From Magnolia sinica (taxonomy: Eukaryota; Streptophyta; Magnoliopsida; Magnoliales; Magnoliaceae), in contig NC_080574.1 in NCBI RefSeq assembly GCF_029962835.1, positions 39,871,501 to 39,935,500 on the forward strand: a stretch of 64,000 nucleotides of DNA, written 5' to 3'. Of this stretch, positions 44,901 to 58,024 are shown in pieces. Made by a program: the position numbers and the translations under genes. Numbering within the stretch: the first letter of the stretch is position 1; every line of letters starts with the position of its first letter. A model generated the notes under the pieces. The model searched no databases. It was not told the origin of the DNA and saw nothing but the letters and a program-made list of their open reading frames with translations.

Positions 44901-45251
44901 AGCAAAGCTTGTCTAATATATTATTATTATTATCAACATCTCACCTAAGCTTTTTTGGGCCATCACACTTTACATGTGAAATCTACTCATTCTAATAAGG
45001 TGCTACTTGACTATAGGACCCCGGTCGAAAAATCATCCAAATCCATGAATTAGGTGGACAACATGCAACAATGGGGATGTGACACTAACCCTAGGTTTGT
45101 GTGGGCTCACTGTAGTGTGAATCTTTCGTTAAAGCAACATTTTAAGGAAAATTAAAGTTCCAAGAAATCCCTCCACCCTTTCTTTATTTATAAAAAGAAA
45201 AACAAGTGACAAAGCCTAGGCCTAATGGACTGAGCATTGCAAGTCTATTAA

Positions 45252-45893
45252 GGGGTCATTTGGCACCTTGGATTGGAGAGGATTGGAGGGGGTTTCAAAT
45301 CCCCTGGGTTGTTTGGCGCATAAAGTAACTGGAGTTTGCAAATCCAGGGGGTTTCTATAATCCCCTCTTTGAAGGGGTTTGCAATCCACGGTGACAGCTT
45401 AGATTACACCTAAAATCATTTCAATAGTTGTAGGTTTGACATGTGTGTCACTGTACACTATCATTCTATTGGGCACATGGCCCACTAATGATGATCAGAA
45501 CCGTCAAAATATTATCCATGTAAATCAGCACCGTCCAAACAGTCCCTATTAATCAACGATTAAAAATCATTGGTTAGTCACTCACACATGATCTTGTGCT
45601 TACAGTCCATCCAAGACTTGGAATTTCATCATTTTCAGGCAAAGCATATATTTCAGCGTGCTTATCACAACCATACTGTCAAAAATTATATATCTCACTA
45701 ATTAGATATATTAAAGTATATTTAGTAATTAAATTGAAACTACTGTAAATATACCATGCATAGATATTTTTGCATTAAAGTTGATTCACACTCCCAAGTG
45801 CCAAACACACTGTGAGGATTGCAAATCTAGGGGGTTTCCAATCCTGGGGTTCCGAATCCATGGGGTTCCAAATCCATGCTCCCAAACATGCCC
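45252..45893. mobile_element. Tourist-like MITE (PIF/Harbinger-derived), 642 bp
   Basis: TAA at 45249-45251 and 45894-45896. Left end ggggtcatttggcaccttgg; right end on the other strand gggcatgtttgggagcatgg. Subterminal regions are rich in inverted copies of aatcc(a)gggggttt and ggattgcaaatc. The duplication and ends fit Tourist elements, the MITEs mobilised by PIF/Harbinger transposases. The full-length Harbinger element in this window has the related end gggcctgtttg. Confidence 0.8.
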
Positions 45894-45896
45894 TAA

Positions 45897-48400
45897 TACT
45901 CTCCTTCAAGTTGAGACGACCGCAACATACTTTAATTAGTACATTAGCTCAAAAGCATGTAAGTTAGAGAAAAAAAAAAATTATAATAGTTTTCTCTTAG
46001 ATAAATTAGCAGCTGTTTAGACACATTTTTGATGCCTTGGCATTGACTAATGGGAAGATATCATGTGTTTAGTATAATCATAATCGTACTCGTAATCGAA
46101 GGAGATTTACATCTGATTTTTCTTCAACATTACACATTTTGTCTTTATTATAAGACAGACTCCTATCAGGTCCTTTAGAAAGACTAACCGGCGTACACCA
46201 CATGGCTAATGATTAATGTGCCCATTAAACTAGGGACGTGCGCGACTATAAAAGACCTGTTGGATGAGCATATACTACATCACAACTAAATATGATCTCA
46301 TCTACGAGATTGTTTCTTACGATCCTTTCAAAATGGGAGATTTTCCCAAAAACTTTTGGAGAGCCAGCAACAATACAAAAGATCCTAAATGTCGAAAAGT
46401 CGAGTCAGTATGCAAGCCATCTTGGACCTTGCCTCAAACCAGGATTGTAGAGTGACAACAAACTTACATCGGATCCCATTCTACATGTTAATCGGAATTA
46501 AGAGAATGAGAGATCTAATCTATCCAAATTATAGATCAATCTTGAAGATCAAATCTCTCCAACACTCTAAACATTACATTCTGGGTGATCGGACAAAAAG
46601 GGGTTTGATTCGAGTCGTCCAACATCTGAACGTGAACAAGGTGGGCCACCAAGAAGTGTTGGATGACTATGTTTGATAGAGATAAGCCATTGAGGTTCTT
46701 AAGCTCTAGTTTGATTGTTTCCAACAAAGAAACTTGTGAGCACCAGGCTGGACCTTTAGTAGACGACAAACATCTATGCAAAGAACCAACAAGGAAAAGA
46801 AGATCCAAGAAGCCACGAGTCTAGGGCTCTTCCATTCCTAAGCAAATCCAGATCTATTAAGGGAGCATGTGTATTCGGAAAGATCACATGAAGAATCTCG
46901 ATGGATCGCAAAGCCTGGTAAGGGGCTTCCACCACTTCGAGAAAGTTATAAAAGGATCATCTGAAGAAGAGGTCGAGGCCCTATGTAAACACATCTACAC
47001 ACATGTCTACTTTATTTTCATGTCTATTTTACTTTTCCTAGCTTAGTTTGCTACTGCCAAGTAGCTCCCGCTACAGTACGTTTACCTTATAAGTATATTA
47101 AATATCTATAACCTTAATTTGTCAGATCTATATATCCATTTGAGTTCCAATTCAATTGTTCATAACTTGGTCATATCCTGCTAACTACCCATATGAATCA
47201 CCTGTTCTAATAGGCACGTCAGGTATTTATCTTTTCCTTTTCTTTTTTTCTTTTAATATTTAGAGTGCGAGGTATGACGATTGTAATAGGGCAAGTATAT
47301 TAATAAAAGGTCAATCATGTTCATATTAGTCTTTATTTCGTGATGTGTGAATATTTTACTTTGATTGAAAAATACCACATTAAAGTCCTTAAACCAACTA
47401 ATGCCATAATCACTAGTACAAGGTAAAAAAAACTCATTTGCGAAAGTTTACTCATTCCTTTGCTCAAATCGTCTGAATACGACCCGCACTTCTGAATCAG
47501 TAGGTGATTGAGAGGACTTTGGGTTATGATTCAGATTTCAATCTATCTATCTTGACGCAGGGGTATCGGCCAATTAAGTCAATACCTTTGAGTTGCTTAA
47601 ACTCTAGCATGCCCATGCAATCATATACACACACGTACTTTTGATAGAGGCCCTCGGTCACACAAGTGGCCTTGATTGGCTAAACTGAGGTCAACAACAA
47701 CCCATCTTTATATATTTAGCGTGCTCATGAAAATAAACTAGCCGCACTTTTTTTTTCGCACCCTTCCTCGGTTTTAGCATTGAATTACTTTCAATCAACA
47801 AAGTTGCCAACATCTGCATTGAGAATGCTGCCGGAATTATGTGGGTAAATGATTATTATAAGGATTTATAAAGGTAAAATTTATAAAAACATTAAAAAAA
47901 AATCAAATAATAAAAATAATAATAAAAAATAAAAATAAAAATTGGTGAGCATAAACTATCTTGAAGAAATTAAGTGGGTTATCACTTCATTATCAGAAAT
48001 AACAAGTCTAACATAACCCAACCGATTTCACCCCTACATTATTCTATGACAAGCAAGTGAAAATTGTAATTGGCATGGACCCACAGGTTCAAATAAATAA
48101 ATTTGAAAACCCAACCACTTGTGGGAACTTAAGCTTGCAAAATGTATTATAACTTCACCAACCACAAGACATGTGGTCCATGAGAACTGATCACCTACAG
48201 GCGCCTACATTGCTATGTGGTATTAGGCATTTTTAGCTAACGTATCTTGTGATTAAAAAAGCCCTGTACTGCAAATAGTGGTGCAGGAGCTTGTAGGTGA
48301 ACCGTACGTTCACCCTACCTATAGCCGTTTTTAGCTTGTTGGGTGTGGTCTTATTTAATCATTACTAGTGGAAAAAAGGTTTATTTTCCTTTCTGTAGCT
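45897..48400. other. No gene seen; possible LTR remnant 46259-47220
   Basis: 46259 begins tgttggatgag, followed by a tataaaagg box near 46946 and T-rich sequence near 47225, which is suggestive of an LTR, but no end or target duplication was found. 47880-47945 is A-rich (aataataaaaa). Frames at 46264-46676 are short and overlapping and show no domain. Confidence 0.35.
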
Positions 48401-51400
48401 GATTATTACATAGTTGGAATCTTTTGACCAAAACAAGGCCCATGGTTTGGTAAAAGGGTAGAGCCCTCCCTATATCTCACTATCGATCAGATCCGTCCAT
48501 CTAGTTTCCCTACTGTGGATTGAAAATGATTGGTGAAAATGAGCATTGATTGGATGTTTATGAATTATGCTATCAAAGGGACAGGAAAGTGGTGGATAAG
48601 ATTGGTTAAACAAGCGTAGTTTTTGAAACATAAATATCCATGATGGGGCCCGGTTTTTGATCCATACCCCCCTTTGTATGTTGCTCCATGATCAAGGTCT
48701 TAGATTGGCCTACCTATATTCTGCAATTTTATAACAATTGGCAGATGATGTTGTTCATCTAGGCCTTCTTTTGCTTGATAAATAATCGAGTGGTCGTGGA
48801 TTTGAATGGCTTAGATTGCTTGAGATGGCCCATGACAGACGATGTACGGTATGGATCAAGTGATATGAGATTACTTACTTTGGTTTCTCTTGGGTGGGCC
48901 CCACTAGGAAATACTAGTTCTTTGTGATCCATGATGCCCGTGGCCGACCACATTCTTTTATTAACTATTGTCTTATATATGTAGCCGTGTATGACAACGG
49001 GTTATGAATATAAACCCCAACGCATGTGATTGCAACTTAAGAGTATTTATACCATGCATTCCCCAAGATGCCCTCAGTCATTGGAATTGAAAACTAAAAA
49101 CCCATGATTTTACATGGTGTGGTCCCCATTAGTTTTGGATCGTCTGAAATTTTAGTCCCTATAGAGAACATGAGCCGGCCCACATGATGGACGGATTGAG
49201 ATGGCCACACACACCATGCTGTAGAATCAGCTTATTCTACAAATTAATGTTGTAAAGAAACACTCTTTCGCAGAGAATACTGGTTAGTGTGGCTCGTGTG
49301 GAGCAAAGGAGAGGGTGAAAGAAAAAGAAAGATGAGAGAAAGGGTTCAGCCATACGAAGAGAGAGTGTGTGTGGGGTACATGCGGAGAGAAACCCTCTAT
49401 GGGTCTGCTTTAATACTTGCGTGACATCGAGTCCATTCATGAGTTGGATCATCTCATGTTTGGAAGTGACCCCAAAAACCAATCAAATCTAAAACTCAAG
49501 TGGGTCAAACCACTAGAAATAATTACGATGGAGAAACCTACATTTGAAACCTTGATCTTTGGGTCCACCAACCTATTGGGTTGGGCTGATTTTCTTTTAT
49601 CCCATTGGAACTCACCTTATAAGTAAGTTGGAAGACATATAAACAGTATGATAGGCTCAGGGAAAGTTTCAATGGTGGTTGTCTAATTTTATTATATCTC
49701 TTCCATTGTAGCCTGCTTGAGTTTTAGATTTTACTCATTTTTCAGCTTGCATCCTTATTCGAGGCATTACCACCGATGGATACATTGGATAACACACACA
49801 CACACATATATATCAAATGAAGAGAAAGGTAGCTGGCTACACCAATGAGAAAAAAAGACACCAAAGGCTCTTTAAAAAAAAATAAAAATCCAAAGTTTTT
49901 AATTCATCTTCTAAGTAGTTGTGTTGGTAAAATTGTCCAAATCTACCAGTGTTATCTATAATAGCGAAAGAGATAATAAACCATTTATTCCCCAAATACA
50001 CAGACATTAGATGCGATTTTGTAGAGGTTTGCCACCTCACATAGCGTATGTGCCAATGTGGCAACCGTGTGGGACATCCAAGAATTTCATAGGGTGGACC
50101 CTACAATAAAGAAGACAGCTATCAAATAATGAGAACCATTTTCTTATTAATTCTGCATTCTTCTCATATAGGGCTCACCGAGCTAATGAGTGGACCATAC
50201 TAATTTTTTTGCAATCATTTTCAAGGTGGGGCCAATAAATGCACCGATTCACTCGCTAGGTTGGCACCGATAGAATAAAAATGTAAATGTGCATGTGGGC
50301 CGGGCTAGCAAACGTCCAAATTTATAATGTTCTAAAAAGCTCATATGACAAGCCTCCATTTGTATTGTGAGAAGATAACAAATGAAAGCTTTCAATTCTA
50401 TTATTTCAACCATTTGATAATTTAGCTCTTTAACTTTAAATATAAATGATCATCGTAACCTTTGTATAATTAATGAATTGAAATATTCAATTTAGGATCG
50501 CTTGGTATAAAAACAAGGCCAATTCACTCAGCATGTTGGCCACACCTGTACTTTAGATCATATCAAAGACTATTCATTGTTAACCTGCTTGGATCAATTT
50601 GAATTTTGGACCAAGAAATCCTCAATGGGGCCGACCTATTGGACGGGTTGAATGCCAAATGCACATGATAATATGGAATTTATTTGCTAGTGGGATGGTA
50701 ACTCATCATCCAATAGTTGAATATGAATATATCTATACACAGTTTAAAAGACGATTAAACCAAAGTGAAAGGTATTTTAGAAACTTGAAAATGTAATTGG
50801 TGTCTAATGTATGTTGAAGATGTAGTGTCTAGATGCAGATTTGCTGAAAAACCTTGCTATGCATTGGATATGAAAATTAGAAGAGGGAGATAGTTTACCT
50901 ATCTGCGTCGCTGGATCTTCCTTTCCTTACACCCTCTAGAGAAGACGGGATGGAACCATGACTTCTGTCATGGTGTAGGATTGGGGACCTAGCTCTATTT
51001 TATACCAATGAGGTCAGAAGAGTTTGAAACCCATTAAAACTCATCTCCCTGAAAGTCTCCACATGAATTGATTACCCCAGCTCTATTGAAATAGTGTGCG
51101 TATCACGGTAGTAGCATACCACCTCTTATATGAATTCTGGATGTATCGCAACTTGGTGAGGCTCATTAGTGCACCCAATCACATTATCCAACCTTTAGAA
51201 AAATATAAACCGTTGATCAATAAGACTCACCTTATGGGATTCTTATATAAGATTTTTTCTGTAATAAGTCATTTAATAGCTTATTTTATCTTAAAAAGAA
51301 AAACGCGTGACCAACATAGCCTATCTCTCCTTATTTGTTGTCCATGTGCTTTACACCATGTACCATACCCCTATTCTTTATAAATTGGTTTTATCCAAAA

Positions 51401-52130
51401 TGGCCCACCTATATAGATTCTTATTTTGGAGTACCATCTATGACTAAAATGCTCCCACTCAAAGCAAGGTCCCTCCTTTTGGGCTTGTCTCAATCCATTG
51501 CACCTAACAAAAGGAGAAGTAGTAGAAAGAGAGGGGTAGATGCTTGACCTTCACTCTTTTATATTTCAAACATTGAAATTCCATCCTTTCTATGAGCCTT
51601 TGTTTGGAATGTTGTGAGTTTTCTCTCTTCCAACACTGCCCAAGCATCATGCAAGATTCCACATGGGTGGTGTCATTTTCTTTGGAAATCTTGTTGCGTC
51701 CATGTCAATTACAAGATCACCCACGTGCAATCCACACCTCTAATCCATGTGATCTTATTTATCTTATGCTCTAAGGCTGTTTTTTCGCTTTGATCTTATC
51801 TTATACAAACGATAATATAATAAGGTCGGTCATCCATCCATCAACTGGACAGTACAGATGGGAAATGTGTGAATTATCCAGGCTGTCCATCTGATGCCTT
51901 CTTGCCCAAAAATAAGGCTCATCCATTCATCGGTGGGCCGCAATGTTAGAAACATGCAGGAACCGTAGAAAACTTGGACGCAGTTTTTTCAGCCGTAGAT
52001 TTTTTTTGGTAAAATGTGGCCGTATTTGATAAGTGGACCAATCTGATTACTGGGCCACGATGTCTATAAATACATAGCCTCATGATGGATGGATTAGATC
52101 ATGTAAGTCTGTGACATTATGGCACAAGTA
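48401..52130. other. No gene seen; scattered GTGGGCC remnants
   Basis: Short matches to the GTGGGCCC group (gggtgggccccacta near 48892, tggtgtggtcccc near 49114) without clear ends. A CA/TA run lies at about 49793-49815. No open frame with a recognisable domain. Confidence 0.4.
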
Positions 52131-53200
52131 CTGACGTGCACACGAGCTAACTTACACATGCGTGTGAGGTTAGCGAAGCTGTTGTCTTTGTACGCCACCA
52201 TCCAATTGTCATATTCGAGGAGATTTTCAGGAACGGTACGCTGGGGCCCACCATACAAAACAATTTGAATCACGGAAACATAGCCTATTTATATGATACT
52301 CGGGATTACACTGTATGTGTATACACGGATTTTGAATTCTAATAAGTGGGACCCATGGTCAGTGATCCAGATCATTGGTCCTCAAGATCCCAAAGTGGAA
52401 GATCCTTGCCACTAATCCTGGATCTTTTCAGTTGTATGTACACCGAATTCTCTTATTGGCCATCTGTTTCCAGGATGCAAATCAAACGTTAGGATTATCC
52501 AATCAAGGACATTTTTGGGGTATGGCCCATCTATGTAGTGAATCAACAGTCTAACCGGTTAGATCACAGAACCATGGGGCCCACTTGTACAAACTAAAAA
52601 CCGAGTAAAACGCTCATATCCTCGGGTGAAGGATCATATGATGCTACCTCCCTTTGGAATCTGTGGTTGGTTTAGGAGCCTTCGTATGCAGATTCAAAGG
52701 TGCTTTGTGATTGGCAATTGGTTATTTTTTGACTAATCAAAACCTTTAAATCCATATGAAGAAGGAAGTTAATAAGGTAGAGCCATCTCTCCTTAGCACA
52801 CGTGGCGTGGAGATGCATGAATCCGGACCGTCTATATAGAGAGCCATTTCTTGGATGGCCCATATTTCCAAAATCATCATTATTGGACGCTTCTAGACAT
52901 AATATTCCTTCATTTTACCAGACTGTTATGCTGACCATTAACAATTTCTATTTTCTACTATCATTTTAAAGCAACTGATCAGATGTCAGAGATCATTTAA
53001 TTTTTTGAATTAATAGCCATCCATGGTGTGGAGAAATAGATGGACGGTTCTGATTGTTACATCATCCTACCATTTGTGATTTAGAAAGATGGCTCTACCA
53101 TATTTGGGTGTCTCCCTAGAGAGTACCAAGAACACTGCTCTTCCCTCCACCGAACAAACCTTTTATTCTTTTAAAAATTACTACTCAACGGACAAGTAAT
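52131..53200. other. No gene seen; one MITE end near 52135-52180
   Basis: 52135-52180 reads gacgtgcacacgagctaact, then tacacatgcgtgtg, an inverted relative of the ends of the element at 54419-54786. The partner end was not located. The rest is unique AT-rich sequence. Confidence 0.4.
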
Positions 53201-53229
53201 ATTCTGGACCGGAATCGTCCACAGTTTTA

Positions 53230-53700
53230 CGCAGCTGCGTAAAACACCCTATCTCTGTGGGCCCACTATATTCTATATGTAAATCCAATCCGTTCATCAT
53301 GAAAAAATCACTATTTTAAGCGTACAAACTGAACATCAAACTGAAAGAAAATTCTGATGGACCATACCAACGAGAAAAATGTAAAAATGCTGTTAAAGCC
53401 TCTAAGTCTACATAGTGCTGCCGCATAATATTAGGATGAGGCTGATTTTTATACTTTTCAATTCATCCATATGATTTACACCTGATTAACGGGTTGGATG
53501 AAAAGATACACACCATGGTCGCCCCACAAAGGATTCTACGGTTGGCATCCCATCTCCATTGTTCCCTGTGGTGTGGCCAAACGGAGTGTGTATACGGCTA
53601 ATTTTTATTTCTATTTCTATAATTGAGGACAGAACCTGATGGACGGATTGGATTTTAATATACAAGATGATGGGCCCCACAAGCTTGTGTATTTCATGCG
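53230..53700. repeat. GTGGGCCC-group small element, subtype with ggttggatgaaaagatac
   Basis: Shares with 53930-54310 the ordered blocks (c)cgttcatca, aggatgaggctgat or ggatcaagctgat, gatgaaa(a)gatacacaccatgg, ttctacggttgg or ttttatggttgg, ccattgttccctgtggtgtgg, and cacacctgatggacgga. Left gtgggcccactat and right gatgggccccacaa are the inverted ends. Confidence 0.65.
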
Positions 53701-53929
53701 CTGGCTAGAAAAGGTGTTGCAGAAGATTCTGGTCCTAATACACGGGGAATTAAGATGTATTTAAGATGTTTAGGTGGGTCCCACATCATCGGTCGGCCAT
53801 CTTTTCGGGTCATCTGGGATTTCTAGGTGCAGAGAATGTCCGACATGTCATGTGCGTCCGCGTCGGACCCTGTAATCGAGTCCGAGAGCGACGTTTCGGG
53901 GCCAAAAGTCATGTCCTGTCACTTGTTTT

Positions 53930-54315
53930 ACACCGTGAGTGAAAGACCCAATCTCTTTAGCCCACCGTATTGCATACGTGTGAAATTTACACCGTTCATC
54001 ACTACTGCCACTATCATAGATTAATTGGACACAGGATCTAAAAATATAGTTGAGCAAGAAAAATGAAAATATTGTGGCTCACTTGACTTTGGATCAAGCT
54101 GATTATAATCTATTCAACTCATCTTGATGAACGGTTGTGATGAAAGATACAAACCATGGTAGCTCCACACAATTTTATGGTTGGATTCCCATTCCCATTG
54201 TTGTCTATGTTGTGGCACAATTAAGTTGTGGATCGGGATAAAAAATTTTCCTCATGGCCCAGAATTGAGGATCACACCTGATGGACGGAGTAGATTTATC
54301 ATATATATAACCGAT
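53930..54315. repeat. Second, more diverged copy of the 53230-53700 element
   Basis: Same block order as its neighbour, with the ends reduced to agcccaccgtattgcatac at the left and a worn right end near 54310. Non-coding. Confidence 0.6.
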
Positions 54316-54418
54316 TGGGTGTATGACGCTTCACGTTAAACGGGTATTGTATAGGATTGCGTCCTGTTATTAGGCCCTGGTTTCTCTTAATCGGATTCTT
54401 TAAAAAGAGCATTACTAA

Positions 54419-54786
54419 GTCCACACGCGTGTACAAGTTAGCTAATTCACACGCCATCCTACATGCCAGCTTGGAAAACACGTGCAGTATCCAAGCCATC
54501 CAACAGAAGGGTAACACCATTTAGATTATGTATCCAATAACCATGTGGGTCCACTAGTAGGTGGTTCACGTTAACTGAACAAATGTACGGTCGTGAAAAA
54601 AATAGCTGAATCCGTCCATTTATTTCTATTATTCTATCATACTTAATAAGTGAAGCACCTTTTTCTTTGGGAAGTAACATCTATACAGTGAGGTTCACCT
54701 ATTGGATGGGTTAGATTTTTTATCTACCTGACAGGTTGGCATATGTGGTGACGTGTGCATTAGCTGACTTGTACACACGTGTTGGC
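54419..54786. mobile_element. MITE with about 40-bp inverted repeats
   Basis: Left end cacacgcgtgtacaagttag and then ctaattcacacgcc. The right end on the other strand is cacgtgtgtacaagtcagct and then aatgcacacgtcacc. About 370 bp, non-coding. Target duplication not identified. Confidence 0.75.
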
Positions 54787-54969
54787 TCTTTAGTCTAGCT
54801 GAACCGCCGGGAGATGCCTAGGTCAATGCATGAATAGTTGTTTAATGGGAATGCCCCATCTTGGAAACCATCAACGGTTACTATTGATGGTGTGATGGTA
54901 TTTGCAGCTGGATTCAGCGATCCAGACCGATTGTGTATTGAGCCCTTCCCTTGATGGGGCAATTTAGAT

Positions 54970-55265
54970 CTGGGCATCAAGTTGAGTCAGATCGAGTTAG
55001 GGTAGACCCGACTCGATATGGTTTTGAAATATGCTGACTTGAACTTGACCAGACTCGGGACTGAGTCCAGCATGCCTAGCTAGCCTGATTCGAGTCCAGT
55101 ATGCTCTAGATTGATCGAACTAAGTCTGAACCGGTCAAAAGTACCAAGTCGAGTCGAGTTGACATCAAGTTAGATCGAGAGATGAGGAAGGGAGTGGAGA
55201 GGAGAGAAGAGGAGGAGAAAGGTGGTGATGGTGGTGGCTAGTTGTCGGACTTGGAAGAGGAGGAT

Positions 55266-55298
<33 letters not shown>

Positions 55299-55343
55299 TT
55301 TAGGTTTGGATTGGGATCGAGTGTGATAAGTAGAATTAGAGAT

Positions 55344-55380
<37 letters not shown>

Positions 55381-55584
55381 TGTTAGGTTTTGGATTGAGT
55401 CGATTATGACTAGATCGAGTTTCGAGTCGAGTTACTAGGTAACTCGTACTTGAGTCGGTTTAAGTTCGGATTGGGCGAAACCGACTCGCACGATTCGGAC
55501 CAACTCACCCACTCAGATCAGGTCGAGTCAAATTTGAACGTGTCGATGAGCCAAGCCAAGCAAGTCAAGTAGTCTCGTGCCCAG
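54970..55584. mobile_element. Probable hAT-like small element with inner GA and TA microsatellites
   Basis: Seven-base inverted ends ctgggca/tgcccag; interior full of gactcg, cgagtcgagtt and tcagatcgag motifs, similar in style to the hAT-like element at 41650. It contains (GA)n at 55268-55298 and (TA)n at 55349-55378. The flanking 8-base segments do not match, so the superfamily is uncertain. Confidence 0.5.
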
Positions 55585-55592
55585 CTATATGG

Positions 55593-56983
55593 GCCATGAC
55601 TCAAAAGTTTCCTCAATGGAAAAATCCTAGCCTTTGGATTTCAGAATAGAAAATAGACGGTTGGAAAAAGATATATTGGTCCACATTCAGCTTTAAAAAC
55701 AGCCCAAGATTGGTGGCTTGGGCCCATTGAACCATGGACCCTACTTCTACAAATTTGATAACCTAAAGGCGTCGAGCATACTGCTAATATCATTAGGTTG
55801 TGGATCGAATGATTCTTCGTGGCCTCCTTTAGGTGGGACCCATCCTGAACCTGGCCACGTTGCACTGATCAGGTGGGCCACTTTATCTGACGGAAATGGA
55901 CGGTTGGAAAGAAGTGGGCAGATTGTTTAAATCCATCGTACCTGCGAGCTACCTATTAAGTGGGTGTTGTCGATTTTTTAGGCGGGGCATGGTCAGGGTG
56001 TGCCCCAACTGATGACTGATCAACGGTCTGGATCCCACGCATGTGTGACACGCAGGCGCGTGCATTGTGAACAATCTCTCCGCGTGCCACCAATCTCCTT
56101 ACAGGAATTACATGATCCTACACGCGACCATACTTTTATTTTTCATTGCATGTAGACCATGCTGTATTATTTCAACCGTCTCTTGCAGGCCAGTGGTTGG
56201 ACGGTTAGAATCGTGCAACGGTGGACATCTATGGTGCATGTTCTATCCATTGTGGTTCCTTATCAACGGCCTGGATTTTCCTAACTGAGGGTCCACTTTT
56301 AAGGACTCAGAGCCCCAGGTTCTATATAGCTATTTAAGTACGAGGAATGAATAATCCAGTGTAGTATGGTAGAGAGAATATTCACCTGGTGCTTCCTATC
56401 CGAACATTTGACTATCTGATCAATGGAATCTGGTCCGTTGAATGTGGAGTTCTGCCCAACATGTAAGGTTATCTGCAGTCACTGACTGATTTCTAAATAT
56501 TCTAATCGTCCGATCAATAAGATTGCAGCCGTTGAATTTGAACCATTGACTATGTTTAATTATATACCTAACATCTCCAGCTGTTGACTGATTCAAAGCA
56601 TCTGATCAGTAATGGGCCCATCCATTCGATTGCAAATGCAAACACCACCGAGAACATGCCAACGGCCCAAAAATCAGGTCGGTCTGCTCATCCGAGGGCC
56701 ACACGTGTATGAGCAACATTAGTTAGAGATATGACCAACGGTTTACATTTGATGTACACGTGAAGCCCACCTGGTGCGTGAACCAGTCTGATTTTTTTTT
56801 ATTTTTTTATTTTTATTTTTTAAATTTAATGAAGAGTATTTTGAAGGTCAAATACCTGGATGAAAGGAAAACAAGAATATCAGCTTCATCCATATTTTTT
56901 AATGCCCACGATGAGTATTTAATGGGCAATCACCGCTGTGTTTCCTGTGACGTGGGCCATCTGAGATTTGTATCTAGTATATC
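55593..56983. other. No gene seen; GTGGGCC remnants
   Basis: Contains short blocks such as ggtgggacccatcctg (55832) and gtgggccatctgag (56952). The last 200 bases are a small-element arm (gatgaaaggaaaacaag, cgctgtgtttcctgtgacgt) that is cut by the solo LTR and resumes after it. Confidence 0.45.
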
Positions 56984-57940
56984 TGTTGGGGAAAAATCTA
57001 CTGCGTCCATAGCCTAGCTTATGGAATGGACCAACTCTACTGAGCCAGCATAGGCCATGGAAACCCAAACCTCCAAGAATAGGCTGACCTCCAAGTCCAA
57101 GGAGGTTGATACAATTCTGAGGACACTAAAAGAGCTAACAAGCTCACATAAGTGGCTGAAATACCGATCTAATCTATAGGTCGGCTAAAGGACAGTTATG
57201 GATCGTCTATAAATCAGTCACGTGTCGATTACGGATCGACCATAGCTCGGTTATAAATCGGTCACAAATCGGCCATAGATCGATCGCAGACCGGTCATAA
57301 ATTGGTTATAGATCGGCCATAAATCGATCGCAGACTGGACATAAATCGGTCACAGATCAGCCATAACATGATCATAGATCAACAATATCCCTGACAAGGT
57401 CGAAAGGGCTCAACACCCAGATGAAGGGAACACCAACCTCCTAGTTCGTTTGATGGTTGAAAATGGTGAATGCGGATTTGTCGATCATGTCGGTGTCATT
57501 CATTCCCAACTCAGCGCCCGCCTTAAGATCCGACCTAAAGTCGAGCTACAGATTCAAAGAATCCTCTCAAGTCTCGAAGATCTCTCCCAAGATCTTCGGG
57601 AGATAAGATTGAGTCCCGACAATCTTAAGAACCTGCAATCTCAGGAAGATCTTGGATCATATTAGATCTCCAAGATATCAGGAAAGAATCCTCATATTAT
57701 GAGATCCTCTCTCTCATATAAATGTATCAGCATTTTCCACCGTTTGAGGTACGTTCACACAAACCCTAATATTCGATTAGTCTCTTTTCTGAATACCCTA
57801 CCCTACTTTAAAGACCTCAAGCCTAACTTAGGCGTTGGAGAGTCCCCTATACAAGCCAGGGCCTCCTTTGTCCATCACCTTCACTTGTGTAGGTTCAAGA
57901 AGGTGCACTGCAGAGGGTCTGCCAAAAAACTACATCAACA
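56984..57940. mobile_element. Solo LTR, 957 bp
   Basis: Starts tgttggggaaaaatc and ends ctacatcaaca. Flanks atatc (56979-56983) and gtatc (57941-57945) match in four of five bases, consistent with a 5-bp duplication. A TATA-like box (catataaat) near 57716 followed by a leader-like aaaccctaat supports an LTR in + orientation. Sequence of the interrupted small element continues on the right (cagcactgtgtttcctgtg). No internal retroelement domains are present. Confidence 0.7.
57180..57380. repeat. Degenerate minisatellite in the solo LTR
   Basis: About fifteen imperfect copies of a roughly 11-13-base unit, consensus near gatcggtcataa, alternating cataaatcgg, cacagatcgg, catagatcgatcgcagac. Two longer stretches (catagatcgatcgcagaccg and cataaatcgatcgcagactg) show a higher-order period of about 45. 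Confidence 0.75.
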
Positions 57941-58006
57941 GTATCTATTTAGTTTTTTATGGACAATCAGCACTGTGTTTCCTGTGTGAGGCACCTTGAT
58001 GATGTT

Positions 58007-58024
58007 TATATATATATATATATA
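58007..58024. repeat. TA microsatellite left of MITE 1
   Basis: (TA)9 directly abutting the element that begins ggaaaagg at 58025. Confidence 0.95.

Noticed and set aside
46259-47220. A complete LTR starting tgttggatgag
   Set aside because: There is a TATA-like box, but no matching end or target duplication could be found, so it is only noted as possible.
54962-55592. An 8-bp target duplication around the element at 54970-55584
   Set aside because: The flanks atttagat and ctatatgg do not match.
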